Source: an uncultured Prevotella sp.
GTDB lineage: Bacteria > Bacteroidota > Bacteroidia > Bacteroidales > Bacteroidaceae
NCBI GenBank assembly: GCA_944321645.1
Contig: CALUMB010000017.1
Location: 1 to 38,988, forward strand
Reading direction: 5' to 3'
Length of the DNA stretch: 38,988 nt
This document shows, one piece after another, positions 6,629 through 15,885 of this stretch (positions are counted from its first letter, which is position 1; each line of letters opens with the position of its first letter). The position numbers and the translations under genes were made by a program. Under the pieces are notes generated by a model that worked only from the letters and a program-made list of their open reading frames with translations, ran no database searches and had not been told where the DNA came from.

Positions 6629-6659
6629 CAAAGTTACAAATAATGTGGCAAACAGGCAA
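6629..6659 (-). promoter_or_regulatory. Promoter of the SGNH hydrolase-deacetylase operon
   Basis: On the minus strand TTG (6659-6657), a 20-nt spacer and TAACTTTG (6636-6629) form a Bacteroidota promoter. The leader to the ATG at 6537 is about 85 nt. Confidence 0.6.
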
Positions 6660-6690
6660 GGACTTTTTAATTAAGAGGCGGGGAAATTAA

Positions 6691-6957
6691 GAATTAAGAG
6701 GCGAGGAAGTTAAGAATTAAGAGTGAAGAATGAAGAGGTATGATTTGCTTTGGGCGCGGGCTATCTGCGCTTGAAGCTAATGAGTGAATGGCGGGAGGTG
6801 AAGAATTAAGAGGCGAGGAAGTTAAGAATTAAGAGTGAAGAATGAAGAGGTATGATTTGCTTTGGGCGCGGGCTATCTGCGCTTGAAGCTAATGAGTGAA
6901 TGGCGGGAGGTGAAGAATTAAGAGGCAATGAAGTTAAGAATTAAGAGTGAAGAATGA
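6691..6957. repeat. 112-bp tandem repeat, two copies plus a partial third
   Basis: Units begin at 6691, 6803 and 6915. The first two are almost identical and the third stops after ~42 bp, where it joins palindromic element R1. Each unit combines purine-rich GAATTAAGAG words with a GAGGTATGATTTGC segment; that segment recurs at 16042-16098. No ORF is present, and the near-identity suggests recent duplication. Confidence 0.75.
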
Positions 6958-7050
6958 AGAATTGGCTGCGCCGAACCTCTACACCTTTATTCTCCTTACG
7001 TGGGAAAGAGCCAGGCGCAGCCAATTTTTCACTCTTCACTTTTCACTTTT
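6935..7050. repeat. Dispersed palindromic element R1, copy A
   Basis: Perfect 13-bp arms AATTGGCTGCGCC (6960-6972) and GGCGCAGCCAATT (7014-7026) flank a ~41-nt loop. Outside them, purine-rich and complementary pyrimidine-rich tails extend the palindrome (GAGTGAAGAATG against CACTCTTCAC). It is related to copies at 16104, 16821, 16964, 20776 and 21161. Confidence 0.75.
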
Positions 7051-7104
7051 CATTCATGAGATTGGAGGGGGCTTTGAGTGCTGATAGTTGTAAGCCGGCC
7101 AGCA

Positions 7105-7166
7105 GCATTTGTCTGAACTCCTGAACTCCCGTCTCCTGCCTCCTGAAGAAAGACCTCCCGTCTCCT
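7105..7166. repeat. Polypyrimidine CTCC repeat block R5, copy 1
   Basis: The text GCATTTGTCTGAACTCC followed by several CCCGTCTCCTG words lies between R1 and the end of the C25 gene. A close copy sits at 17105-17157 beside R1 copy D, and a looser one at 21610-21712. The R1+R5 block was evidently copied as a unit. Confidence 0.55.
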
Positions 7167-7171
7167 GAAAC

Positions 7172-10100
7172 TCATTCCCACCAGTCGAGGGGGAAGATGT
7201 CGCCGGTTATGAAGTCGAAGCTTGCGCCGCTTTCTAACTTCACGTCGCCGTGGTCTTCAAGGTAGATCACGCCGTTGTTGTCAATCACCATCGAGCCACC
7301 GGACTTCACAAGGATGTTGGCGTCGAGCAACACCCCGCCGTAGACGTTGAGCGTGCCGCCGTCCATCACTATTATCTTGCAGCCGGGGCGTATCTGGTAT
7401 TCTCCGTATGGGAAAGTGAGCGTGCCGCTGCGCACTATTATGTCGTTGTTCACCGCCTCGCCGCCGGGCCATGTCCTGTCGGCGGTCACCACTATCGGGT
7501 CGCTGCCGCCCTCCACGTACTCGCCCGTGTTGCCTGCGTCAAAGCGGGCGCGGCCCCAGGCCACGCCGTGGCCGTCGGTCTTCCATACGTTGATGTAGCC
7601 GCCAAGGTCAGACACCACCATCTCGTTCCTGCCGTCGGAGTCGATGTCGGCGACGCACAGCGCGTCCATCACCTGGTCGCCGATGGTGATGGGGAAGCCG
7701 TCTATGGCCGTGCCGTCGGCGTTGATGGCGTATATCACGTTGCGGTCGCAGAATGCCAAGTCCATCTCGCCGTCGCCGTCGATGTCGGCTATTATGGGCA
7801 GCGAGAAGTGGTTCTGCCAATCCTCCGGGTCGAATACCCCCGGGATGTCGGCGTTGAGTGCCACGGTGCCGTCGTTCGCCCATGCCTTCACGCAATGTTG
7901 GCCGAGCGACACCACTTCGAGGCTGCCGTCGCCGTCGATGTCGGCAACGCTCACCGCGTGGTTGATGCCCTCGTGGCTCCCGCTCGGGTAGTCGATCGAG
8001 GCTGAAGCCTGGCTGCCGTCGAAGCCCGGCAGGCACGTGCCGTTGGGCTTTATGGCAAAGACGTGGTCGCCATCGGCAGCGTTCCTTTCGGCTATCACTA
8101 TTTCCTTCGTTCCGTCGCCGTCCAAGTCGCACACCACCGGCGCACTCTTCAGGTTGCTGCCCTCCACGGCCAGCAGCGGTTGGTTGCCGAAGGCGGTGCC
8201 GTCGTTTTTCCAAACATAAACCCCGCCATTGCCGCCGCAGACTATCTCCTTCTTGCCGTCGCCGTCAAGGTCGGCCACGGCCACGCCGCCATAGTTGCCC
8301 GAAAGGGCGCTATTGCCAAACCGCGCCCTCTGGGTGCCGTCGGCATTCAGTATGTGTACGTAGCCGTTGAGGTCGATGTACACCACCTCCTTGTGGTTGT
8401 TGGCGTCCGGGGCGTCGATGTTCGTCACGGCGGCCCCTCGGTATGCTGTGCAGTCCACCTCCCTGCGCCACACAAGGTCGGGGCGGCCGTCGCCGTCATC
8501 GTCGAGCGACGAGTGGCATTCCGCATAAAGCTTGCCGTCCTCGCTCGACGCGCCGTTTGGCACCGTCACTATGCAAGGCTCGCCGTTGCCGTAAATGTCG
8601 GCCACGGTCGGCACGCCGGAAATCTGATATGTGAACTCTGCATAACCATCAAGCGACGAAGTGCTGTCGTTCTGTACATAAGGCTCTGTGCCGTCGTGGC
8701 GTACAACGGCGAGTAGCGATGCGTTGTTTGCATCGTATGTAGTCATGCCCACCTGCACGATTTCGTTCTTCCCGTCGTAGTCGAAGTCGGCTGTGTATGC
8801 CCCATTCCAGTACTGGAAGTTGTCGTAGCCGTCGAGGCGGAGCATGAGCGGGTATGGCGTGGTTACCTTAAACGCTTCCGACAGGGAGCCTTCCATCTTG
8901 CCTTCGGTCAATGCCGACAGCTTGTAGTAGTAAGTGGTATGCTCGTCAAGGCTGTCGTCCAAGAAATACCGAGTCTCCAATGGCAGCTTGTTCAGCTTCG
9001 TGTAGGTGCCGTTTTCCGAATCAGACCGGTATATGTTGTAGCTCCCTGAATTTGCCATTGCGCCCCAATTGAACTCTATGGCCTTGTCTGCCGCGCTGTA
9101 GTTCACTTTCATGGCATCTATGGCCGGGAGGGGTTGGGCAATGTCAACCGTCACGCTGTCTTGCGGTATGCCGCCGTCAGACAGCGTTACCTTCAGCTCC
9201 AGCGGGTCGCCGGCCGTGTATGAGTTCCCGACCATCAGCATACATGAGTTCACGGCGTTCAACAATACGCCTGCCTCGCACCCTTCCTGCGGCACCACCT
9301 TCCAAGACCTGAGGTGCGACGTTGCGGCCTTGCCCAACTGCACCGCCGAGAAGTCCAACACCACGCTCTCGCCGGCTTCGGGCGTTTTGTCGCCGTCGCC
9401 GGTAGTCCTTATTTTTATGCCTGTTATGCGCAGCCTTGGCGACACGAGGTCTATCCTGAACGTGTCAACGTCGGTCGTCGACCACGTCGGGTCTTTATAG
9501 CCCTGCATGGTGAGCTTCAGGCAGGCCGCGTTCCACTCGTTGCGCATCGTCTCCGGCGCATCCTTGCTGACGCGGATCTTGAACGTGCGGGTGGCCTCTT
9601 TGTTTATCCCGCCATAGTCCATCGTCGGGTTGTCCACCGTCACGTATGGCGACGATGAGGTCAGCGTGGCCGTTGTGGCCACCGGGCCGTTAGTGCTGTG
9701 GGCTATCGTAATGTCTATTTCGGCACTGTCGCCTATTGTCACGGCCTTGTCGAAGTCGCCCAGCGACGATATTCGCAGGTGCCTCGCCATCGTGCCGTGT
9801 ATGGGCAGGCTTGTCTCGTATGGTATGAAGTTGCGCGCCGTCACCGTCACCTTCATGTCCGTGTCGTGCTTTGGCTGGAAAGCGAAGCTGTGGGTGTCTG
9901 TGTCCGTTATCGTGAAACGTTCGTAGCACTCCTCGTCCTTCATCATGCAGAGCGTGGCCTCCTCACCTTCGGGAAGGTTGTTTATTTTCACGGAAATGGT
10001 ATACCCAGTCCTGCTGTTGATCTTATACGTCACGTCAACGTCCAGCTCCTGCGGAACGGCTGACCATACGGGCATTTCGGGGTCGCCGAGGAGGTGGAGA

Positions 10101-11953
10101 CGGAGAAAAACAGGTGTATGATCTAACGGACTTGTTGATACTGGATATCTTTCATCTTTTATTCTTGCCATTGTTTCCAAAAGAACACCTATTTGACTCA
10201 AATTGTTTGTATATAAATTCTCTAAAAATCTTTCATATTGATTATATTCATTTGCATACCCAACGTTTGCATTGCCGATAAACGCAACTGCCCCACCATT
10301 TTCATTGCTTAAGAAATGCTCGGCTATACAATCTTTATCAAATTGGGCAGGTGTGCATCCTCCAGAAATTATAATTTGTTGATAACCTCCGTTACTCAAT
10401 CCATCGACATCTGCGATAGATATATTCTCGTTGTTCACTTTTGTTGAAGCCCCCAATGTACGTGTTGTACAATGATCCATGTGGTACACTATGTGGAAAT
10501 GGTTTAAATTTGAATTTCCACCATCATTTAGTGCGGACAAGAAACTATTTCTTGAAACATCTTCGCCAAAGTTAATATTTTGTTTATCATAGTGCTTGTC
10601 ACAAGTGCAGTTATAATGGTCAAAAAGGCACCATTTCCTTATTTGCGGGTATGCTGCAAAATATTTTACAATGGAATTCTTGCCATCCTGAGATAAAAAT
10701 CCATTATCGCTTTTTCTGATGTATGTAGCTACAGCCAAATGGTTTAGAATGTAATTCAAATCGACACCTTCATTAGACATTTTTTCGTAAAAAAGCACTT
10801 TGTTAACAAAAGTGACAGCTTCTTTTACATTTTCAACAGGAGCGCGGCCAATAAAATTTAAGCGATCCATATTGACGACATCAAGTCTTTGCCTCTCGGC
10901 ATACAAGTTGTTATTGTTCGAGTTCCAATTGCAATTTAGGTCGGAATAATAAGAGTCCGAAGGATAAAACTGTCCATCGGTATCTTTGTAGTATCTTGAA
11001 GGTATTATTTCCGTATCTCCTCCCAACAACACAAACAAGCCTTCGCCCCATTTGTCGCGGCATTCCTGCAAATAGGCATGGATTTTCTCCGGCAGGTCGT
11101 TGCCGATGTATTCCTCCCTTATCTCGTCGATGTCCTTTATTATTGTCGGAACGCCTTTTTGTATTTTCCAGTTGGCCAAACGACCGAACTCCTGCCTCAG
11201 AGCCTTGTTGGTGATGATGATGTAGTCCGGGATTTGCTCGCTCAAAATTTTCTCCAACGACGGCAGGTGCACGGCGTTGCTCGCAGCCTTCACCATGGGC
11301 GTAGTTTGCTTTTGGTATGTACTGCTGAACCTTTCGATGTCCTGCGGGTTTTCCACCATAGACGCTACCATCCTCTTTATCAGTCGCGTGCGCCGCTCGC
11401 TCTGCGCCTGCGGACGCTTTGCTTGTTGCGCACCTTGCTGGTAGCGCAGCGTGAAGCCAAAGCTGTTGATATATATTTTCTTCGATTCCGGCTCGAATTC
11501 TATTGGGTACAGCCTCACAGCCACCAAGTGGTAGCCCATCTGGTTGTAGTCAGCTGTTATCTCTGCCCTTGTGTTTGGGTAAGGGTTGCTGCCGTTGTAT
11601 ATTGAGTCCATGGGTGGCACGAATTCCGGGGCGCTGTCGCCAACTGTCACGGGAGGTTGTGCCGGATAGGGCATAAATGTTCCGTCAAGCGCAGTCCTGC
11701 TGCTCACCGTAACGTCAACGCCAGTCACCTTTGCGTCGGATGGTATTACGAATGTCTTAATTATTACAGGCAACTCCGGCGCACCCACCTGCCTTGTCTG
11801 GCCATTGGCCCCTTCAAGGTGAATCTTTGAGTAGTCGCCATGGGCAGATATTTGGACATCAGTCAAGTTAACGCTGACCTGTCCCGTTATCTGGGCTTTG
11901 GCGGCAATGACGCATATCATGAATGCCGCGATTGAATATATAAACTTCTTCAT
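7172..11953 (-). CDS. Gingipain-like C25 cysteine peptidase with Ig, FN3 and FG-GAP repeats
   Basis: The 1593-aa secreted protein has a signal peptide (1-20), a propeptide-like region (to ~230), a C25 domain (~240-630), Ig-like beta domains (~640-980), an FN3-like domain (~985-1080), and at least six FG-GAP/VCBS units with DxDGDG-type calcium loops (~1090-1480). A parallel-beta-like tail ends in Trp-Trp-Glu. The likely catalytic pair is His494 (YHMDHC; gingipains have HG) and Cys533 (SGGCTP); GDPE at 623 is also typical. It should cleave proteins outside the cell. No standard T9SS sorting domain is visible at the C-terminus, which is odd for this family. Codons for residues ~308-615, the catalytic core, are clearly AT-rich while both flanks are GC-rich, suggesting a recombined segment. 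The start overlaps the upstream LRR gene by 4 bp. Confidence 0.85.
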   Translation of the reverse strand: MKKFIYSIAAFMICVIAAKAQITGQVSVNLTDVQISAHGDYSKIHLEGANGQTRQVGAPELPVIIKTFVIPSDAKVTGVDVTVSSRTALDGTFMPYPAQPPVTVGDSAPEFVPPMDSIYNGSNPYPNTRAEITADYNQMGYHLVAVRLYPIEFEPESKKIYINSFGFTLRYQQGAQQAKRPQAQSERRTRLIKRMVASMVENPQDIERFSSTYQKQTTPMVKAASNAVHLPSLEKILSEQIPDYIIITNKALRQEFGRLANWKIQKGVPTIIKDIDEIREEYIGNDLPEKIHAYLQECRDKWGEGLFVLLGGDTEIIPSRYYKDTDGQFYPSDSYYSDLNCNWNSNNNNLYAERQRLDVVNMDRLNFIGRAPVENVKEAVTFVNKVLFYEKMSNEGVDLNYILNHLAVATYIRKSDNGFLSQDGKNSIVKYFAAYPQIRKWCLFDHYNCTCDKHYDKQNINFGEDVSRNSFLSALNDGGNSNLNHFHIVYHMDHCTTRTLGASTKVNNENISIADVDGLSNGGYQQIIISGGCTPAQFDKDCIAEHFLSNENGGAVAFIGNANVGYANEYNQYERFLENLYTNNLSQIGVLLETMARIKDERYPVSTSPLDHTPVFLRLHLLGDPEMPVWSAVPQELDVDVTYKINSRTGYTISVKINNLPEGEEATLCMMKDEECYERFTITDTDTHSFAFQPKHDTDMKVTVTARNFIPYETSLPIHGTMARHLRISSLGDFDKAVTIGDSAEIDITIAHSTNGPVATTATLTSSSPYVTVDNPTMDYGGINKEATRTFKIRVSKDAPETMRNEWNAACLKLTMQGYKDPTWSTTDVDTFRIDLVSPRLRITGIKIRTTGDGDKTPEAGESVVLDFSAVQLGKAATSHLRSWKVVPQEGCEAGVLLNAVNSCMLMVGNSYTAGDPLELKVTLSDGGIPQDSVTVDIAQPLPAIDAMKVNYSAADKAIEFNWGAMANSGSYNIYRSDSENGTYTKLNKLPLETRYFLDDSLDEHTTYYYKLSALTEGKMEGSLSEAFKVTTPYPLMLRLDGYDNFQYWNGAYTADFDYDGKNEIVQVGMTTYDANNASLLAVVRHDGTEPYVQNDSTSSLDGYAEFTYQISGVPTVADIYGNGEPCIVTVPNGASSEDGKLYAECHSSLDDDGDGRPDLVWRREVDCTAYRGAAVTNIDAPDANNHKEVVYIDLNGYVHILNADGTQRARFGNSALSGNYGGVAVADLDGDGKKEIVCGGNGGVYVWKNDGTAFGNQPLLAVEGSNLKSAPVVCDLDGDGTKEIVIAERNAADGDHVFAIKPNGTCLPGFDGSQASASIDYPSGSHEGINHAVSVADIDGDGSLEVVSLGQHCVKAWANDGTVALNADIPGVFDPEDWQNHFSLPIIADIDGDGEMDLAFCDRNVIYAINADGTAIDGFPITIGDQVMDALCVADIDSDGRNEMVVSDLGGYINVWKTDGHGVAWGRARFDAGNTGEYVEGGSDPIVVTADRTWPGGEAVNNDIIVRSGTLTFPYGEYQIRPGCKIIVMDGGTLNVYGGVLLDANILVKSGGSMVIDNNGVIYLEDHGDVKLESGASFDFITGDIFPLDWWE

Positions 11954-13092
11954 GGCTTCAGTTTTATGGTTTCACTTGTTCCGTCGGCGTAGCCAATTTT
12001 TATGATGCGTAACATTTCAGATGACGTTGCCGTAGGCAATGTTGCCTCGCTTGCATTGCACTTAAACGTGCTTAGCAATTTTCCATCTGCGGCATAGCTG
12101 CTAATCGCAGATATGACTTTCCCAGACGCTATGCGGCACGTAGAACCGTCGAAATACAGTTTTGACTTTGCCTCGGCTTGTGGAGATTTGACAGACACAG
12201 TAAGGAGATTTTCACGAGCCAAGTCTTTCCAAACGTCGGTGGCCAAATAATCGTTGAAGCATTCTTCGGGAACGTAAATCTCACCCGGCAACCACTTAAA
12301 GACATCCTCACCAAGCCGAGGAGGTGTGGCGGGCTGGCAGACAATACGCAAATGATGTGGCTTGCCATCTGTAGGAACTGGATGGTACAATTCTGCAAAA
12401 GCACCGTTGCCAATGGAGTCAACCGTGGTTGGTATATAAATGTAGTCTTGTGCTACGTAATTATTTTCAAAAGCACGGTCGGATATTATCTTAGTGCCTT
12501 GGGGTATATGGCATGGGCCTTCGGAATTCCTCGTCTTATAAACAATTGTGCCGTCCGTTGAGGCAATGAATTCAAAGCCATCATCGTCGCGGATAATACT
12601 ACAATAAGCATTGTCTGCCGATAATGTTATATTGTAATTCCGCTGATGGTGAGAGTTATCGTACACATCGACACCCACGGTTGGATATTTGCCCGTCAAG
12701 ACATAATCCATTTGAAAACCGTCTCTATTCCACAGAGCCGAGTCAGAGAGGTGCTTAAGTTGTTCTGGGAATATTATAGTGATTTCATGGGCATCACGCT
12801 GTTTTACTTGGCTGTAAAAAGCCCGCGTTGGTATGGTATCAATGCCTGCCTGGCGCAGGTCGAGCGTGTCGAGCTGTGCGAGCAGGCCGGAGCGCAGGTA
12901 TGCGTAATCTTCATCGGCCAGCGTGCCGGTGACGGTGAGGTGCTTCACTGCCTGCTTCTGCGCGTCGGTGAGCAGGCTTTCGAGCCGCCCTTCGCCCACG
13001 TTTACGGTGGCGCGGGTCAGGTCGGCTTCTTGCGCAATGGCCTGCGGCAGTGCCGCCGCCAGCGCGAACAGTGTGAGTAATATAGCTTTCAT
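11950..13092 (-). CDS. Secreted BspA-like leucine-rich-repeat surface protein, copy B
   Basis: The 380-aa protein has a signal peptide (1-20, ending AIAQ), then LRR_5-like units seen as QLDTLDLRQAGIDTIP, the EQLKHLSDSALW strand and the TKIISDRAFENN and VDSIGNGAFAEL segments. The C-terminal ~70 residues form a beta domain (AADGKLLSTF ... YADGTSETIKLKP) resembling a short T9SS-type tail. Such proteins bind surface ligands. It overlaps the C25 peptidase start (ATGA), so the two are coupled, possibly as binding partner and protease. It is a paralogue of the gene at 13548-14669, with conserved ends and a diverged, more AT-rich middle. Confidence 0.75.
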   Translation of the reverse strand: MKAILLTLFALAAALPQAIAQEADLTRATVNVGEGRLESLLTDAQKQAVKHLTVTGTLADEDYAYLRSGLLAQLDTLDLRQAGIDTIPTRAFYSQVKQRDAHEITIIFPEQLKHLSDSALWNRDGFQMDYVLTGKYPTVGVDVYDNSHHQRNYNITLSADNAYCSIIRDDDGFEFIASTDGTIVYKTRNSEGPCHIPQGTKIISDRAFENNYVAQDYIYIPTTVDSIGNGAFAELYHPVPTDGKPHHLRIVCQPATPPRLGEDVFKWLPGEIYVPEECFNDYLATDVWKDLARENLLTVSVKSPQAEAKSKLYFDGSTCRIASGKVISAISSYAADGKLLSTFKCNASEATLPTATSSEMLRIIKIGYADGTSETIKLKP

Positions 13093-13194
13093 AGCGTTGC
13101 TGTTTTAAAGTGGTTTGTAATTCAGTGAGTAATTAATGTTTGTTAGGGCGTTAATGTCCGCTTGTGTAGGCGATGTGGAATAAAGGCTTTATTT

Positions 13195-13551
13195 TTAGGT
13201 GAGTGCTGCGGGTGGTACGAATTCCGGGGCGTCGTTTCCAACCGTCACGGGTGGTTGCGCCGGATAGGGCATAAATGTCCCGTCAAGCGCAGTTCTGCTG
13301 CTCACTGTAACGTCAACGCCAGTCACCTTTGCGTCGGCAGGTATTACGAAAGTCTTTACTATCACCGGCAGTTCCGGCGCACCCACCCGCCTTGTCAGGC
13401 CATTGGCACCTTCAAGGTGAATCTTTGAATAGTCGCCTTGGGCGGATATTTGCACGTCTGCCGTGTTGACGTTAACTTGCCCTGTTATCTGGGCTTTTGC
13501 TGCAATGGCACAAACCAAGAATGCCGCTATTGAATATATAAGTTTCTTCAT
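13195..13551 (-). pseudogene. Truncated duplicate of the C25 peptidase N-terminus
   Basis: The 118-residue frame matches residues 1-114 of the intact C25 protein almost exactly: signal peptide, QITGQV, the SKIHLEGANG segment, GAPELPV and TVSSRTALDG. It then diverges after FVPP and stops within five residues. Everything downstream, including the catalytic core, is missing. The start overlaps the LRR copy A gene by 4 bp, as in the intact pair. It is most simply a deletion remnant of a duplicated peptidase gene. A short secreted propeptide-like protein with inhibitory function is a conceivable alternative. Confidence 0.8.
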
Positions 13552-14669
13552 GGCTTCAGTTTTATGGTTTCATTTGTTCCGTCGGCGTAGTCCACCTTCA
13601 ATATAATAAAAGCTTCAGGAGTGTTTAATGTCAGCGCGGCCTCTTTGGCGCTGCACGACATCTTGTCAAGCAGTTTCCCGTCGGCGGAATAACAGCTAAC
13701 GGCAGTCATGGTCTTATCCGACACAATGCGGCACGTTGAGCCATTCCAGCACACTGAGGCTTGAGCATTGGCTTTAGGAGATTCGATAGACATTGTAAGT
13801 GTGCTTCCACGAACAACGTCTTTCCACCCATCGGTGGCTAAATACAGGTTGAGGCTTTCCTCCGGAACATAGACCCCACCTGGCAGCCAAACGAACACAT
13901 CCTTGCCAAGCCTTGGCGGCAGGGTGGCCATACAGACTAAAAAGAAAGGATGCGGCTTTCCATCTGTTGGACTGTCCTGGACCAAATTGGCAAATGCGCC
14001 ATCACCAATGGAATCAACCGTGCTTGGTATGAACACATAATCCCAGACCTCACTATTCTCAAAGGCCCGGTCGGCAATTATTCTGGTGCCTGTGGGTATT
14101 TCGTAAGGGCCATATTTATTTATTGTTTTATAAACAATGGTGCTGTCCATTGAGACGATGTACTCGTAGTCGCGGATTGTGCAATAGGCATTGTCTTCCG
14201 ATGGCGTTATCGAAATATCGCAAAAATAATTGCCGTAAAAGCTGTATGCATCGATGCCTACGGTCGGGTACTTGCCTGTCAATACATAGTCAATGTAAAA
14301 GTCCTCCCCTTCCCACATAGACGAATCAGAGAGATGCTTAAGCCGTTCAGGCAGGGTTATTGTTATTTTGTGATACTGTTGCGCGTGGCAATAAAAGGCT
14401 TGCTTTGGTATGGTGTCAATGTCAGCCCGGCGCAGGTCGAGCGTGTCGAGCTGTGCGAGCAGGCCGGAGCGCAGGTATGCGTAGTCCTCCTCGGCCGGTG
14501 TGCCTGTGATGGTGAGGTGCCTTACAGCCTGCTTCTGCGCGTCTGTGAGCAGGCTTTCGAGCCGCCCTTCGCCCACGTCCACGGTGGCGCGGGTCGAATC
14601 GGCTTCTTGCGCAATGGCCTGCGGCAGTGCCGCCGCCAGTGCGAGCAGTGTGAGTATTATCTTCTTCAT
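13548..14669 (-). CDS. Secreted BspA-like leucine-rich-repeat surface protein, copy A
   Basis: The 373-aa paralogue of the 11950-13092 product has the same signal peptide type (ALPQAIAQEAD), the same RLESLLTDAQKQAV segment, matching LRR-like segments (LDTLDLRRADIDTIP, RIIADRAFENS) and the same C-terminal ending (YADGTNETIKLKP). The central region (~95-200) differs strongly between the copies, suggesting diversifying selection or recombination in the ligand-facing part. The stop overlaps the start of the truncated C25 gene. It follows the S74/T9SS gene by 51 bp and is probably in the same transcript. Confidence 0.75.
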   Translation of the reverse strand: MKKIILTLLALAAALPQAIAQEADSTRATVDVGEGRLESLLTDAQKQAVRHLTITGTPAEEDYAYLRSGLLAQLDTLDLRRADIDTIPKQAFYCHAQQYHKITITLPERLKHLSDSSMWEGEDFYIDYVLTGKYPTVGIDAYSFYGNYFCDISITPSEDNAYCTIRDYEYIVSMDSTIVYKTINKYGPYEIPTGTRIIADRAFENSEVWDYVFIPSTVDSIGDGAFANLVQDSPTDGKPHPFFLVCMATLPPRLGKDVFVWLPGGVYVPEESLNLYLATDGWKDVVRGSTLTMSIESPKANAQASVCWNGSTCRIVSDKTMTAVSCYSADGKLLDKMSCSAKEAALTLNTPEAFIILKVDYADGTNETIKLKP

Positions 14670-14720
14670 GGCTTTGTTGTCGTTTAAGTTAATAATGCAA
14701 TCGAATGTGTGCGGGAGGGC

Positions 14721-15548
14721 TTATTGCCCCACCACCATCCGCTTGGTGTCTATGAGCGAGTCGTCCACGATGAGGCTGTAGAGGTACATCCCGGCGGGCA
14801 TCCCGGCTGCGGCCACGCTGACGGATGTGGCGCCGCGGGCGTCGATGGGGAGCTGGCGCACCTGGCGGCCCGTCATGTCGTAGATGCAGAGCTGCGCCGA
14901 CTTGGCGTCGGTGGGTATGGAGAGGCTGATGGCTGTGGTGGCGGCAAACGGGTTTGGCGAGTTCTGGCCGAGCGTGGCCGCCACGGCATTGCCCACGCTG
15001 CCGCCGCTGCCGGAGGCCATGGGCGCGAGTCGGGCCTTGCCGCCCTGTTCGAGCTGCTGCACCTTTGCGTTAAGCTCGCCTATGGCCTCTACGAGGATTG
15101 GTATAAGCTCCACGTAGTTTATGCCCTTGGTGCCGTCGGGGCGCATATACACGAGGTCGGGGTATACGGCCTCGAGCTGTTCGGCGGAGAGGGCGTAGTG
15201 CATCTTTTGCGCGGCCTGCGCCTCAATCACGCCAAGCGTCCTTTGCCCGGCGGTGGTGCCGCCGTCCTGTGTTGTTGCGGCTGGTGCGGGCCTGTAGTAG
15301 CCCAAGGCGTCAAGGCCGGACAGCTTTTCGTGGGCGGGGGTACATTCCTGCCCGTCGGCCGTGGCGGAAATGGCCTGCCCGCCGGCTTCGCCGATGATGG
15401 TGGCGTCGAGCATGCCCGACACTTGCAGGTCGCCGTCTACCGCCATGCCACTGGCGATGGTGACCTTGCCATTGTTGTTCACCCGGAACTGTGCGCTTGC
15501 CGCAATCGAAAGGCAGCAGAGCGCGAATAATAACACTGTCTTTTTCAT
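14721..15548 (-). CDS. Secreted protein with S74-like chaperone segment and T9SS type A sorting domain
   Basis: A signal peptide (1-20) is followed by a fibre-like region (FRVNNNGKVTIASGMAVDGD) and a stretch resembling the peptidase_S74/tail-fibre chaperone domain: LGVIEAQ (105-111), LSAEQLEAVYPDLVY, GINYVELIPILVEAIGEL (142-159) and a short coiled coil. Residues ~195-275 are a T9SS type A sorting domain (NSPNPF, IYDMTGRQV, GMYLYSLIVD). The protein should cross the outer membrane and be anchored or released by T9SS. The S74 part may only help folding or trimerisation; no clear Ser-Lys catalytic pair was identified. It heads the LRR/C25 gene run. Confidence 0.8.
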   Translation of the reverse strand: MKKTVLLFALCCLSIAASAQFRVNNNGKVTIASGMAVDGDLQVSGMLDATIIGEAGGQAISATADGQECTPAHEKLSGLDALGYYRPAPAATTQDGGTTAGQRTLGVIEAQAAQKMHYALSAEQLEAVYPDLVYMRPDGTKGINYVELIPILVEAIGELNAKVQQLEQGGKARLAPMASGSGGSVGNAVAATLGQNSPNPFAATTAISLSIPTDAKSAQLCIYDMTGRQVRQLPIDARGATSVSVAAAGMPAGMYLYSLIVDDSLIDTKRMVVGQ

Positions 15549-15668
15549 GTTTCCTTCAGTTTTTAGTTGTTGATAAAATTGAGTTGTTATAACCCTAAGG
15601 CTTTATTGCCATCACGCGACAGCTGCTTGTTGAATCCCGCTTGTGTCGGATTGTCGCTACGGCTGCAA

Positions 15669-15676
15669 CAAATATA
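15669..15676 (-). promoter_or_regulatory. -7 box for the S74/T9SS gene and likely the LRR/C25 operon
   Basis: The minus strand reads TATATTTG, about 120 nt before the ATG at 15548. No clear -33 box is visible, so confidence is moderate. Confidence 0.45.
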
Positions 15677-15809
15677 CGAATTAATTTTCAGATTGGCGTT
15701 ATTTAGTGACTGTTTTTTGTAGCTAACAAATTTTAACTTTTTGGCTTGCACCCTGAAACTACCTAACGTGCAAATAGCTATGTAAAGGGTGTGGTTTTTT
15801 TGACATTGA

Positions 15810-15846
15810 AACCCCAGGCCGACCATGTCCTGGCCGGCCTGGGGTT
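15810..15846 (-). terminator. Hairpin after the smalltalk gene
   Basis: Perfect 12-bp GC-rich arms (AACCCCAGGCCG at 15810-15821, CGGCCTGGGGTT at 15835-15846) lie 40 bp after the smalltalk stop. The downstream T run is poor (TTTCAATG), so this may be a terminator or an mRNA 3'-end stabiliser. Confidence 0.5.
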
Positions 15847-15885
15847 GTGTGTAGGGAGCCGCATTGTTGATGCGGAGGGTGTTTT

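Noticed and set aside
6691-6957. CRISPR-like array
   Set aside because: Units are 112 bp with no short constant repeat and no variable spacers, and no cas genes are present.
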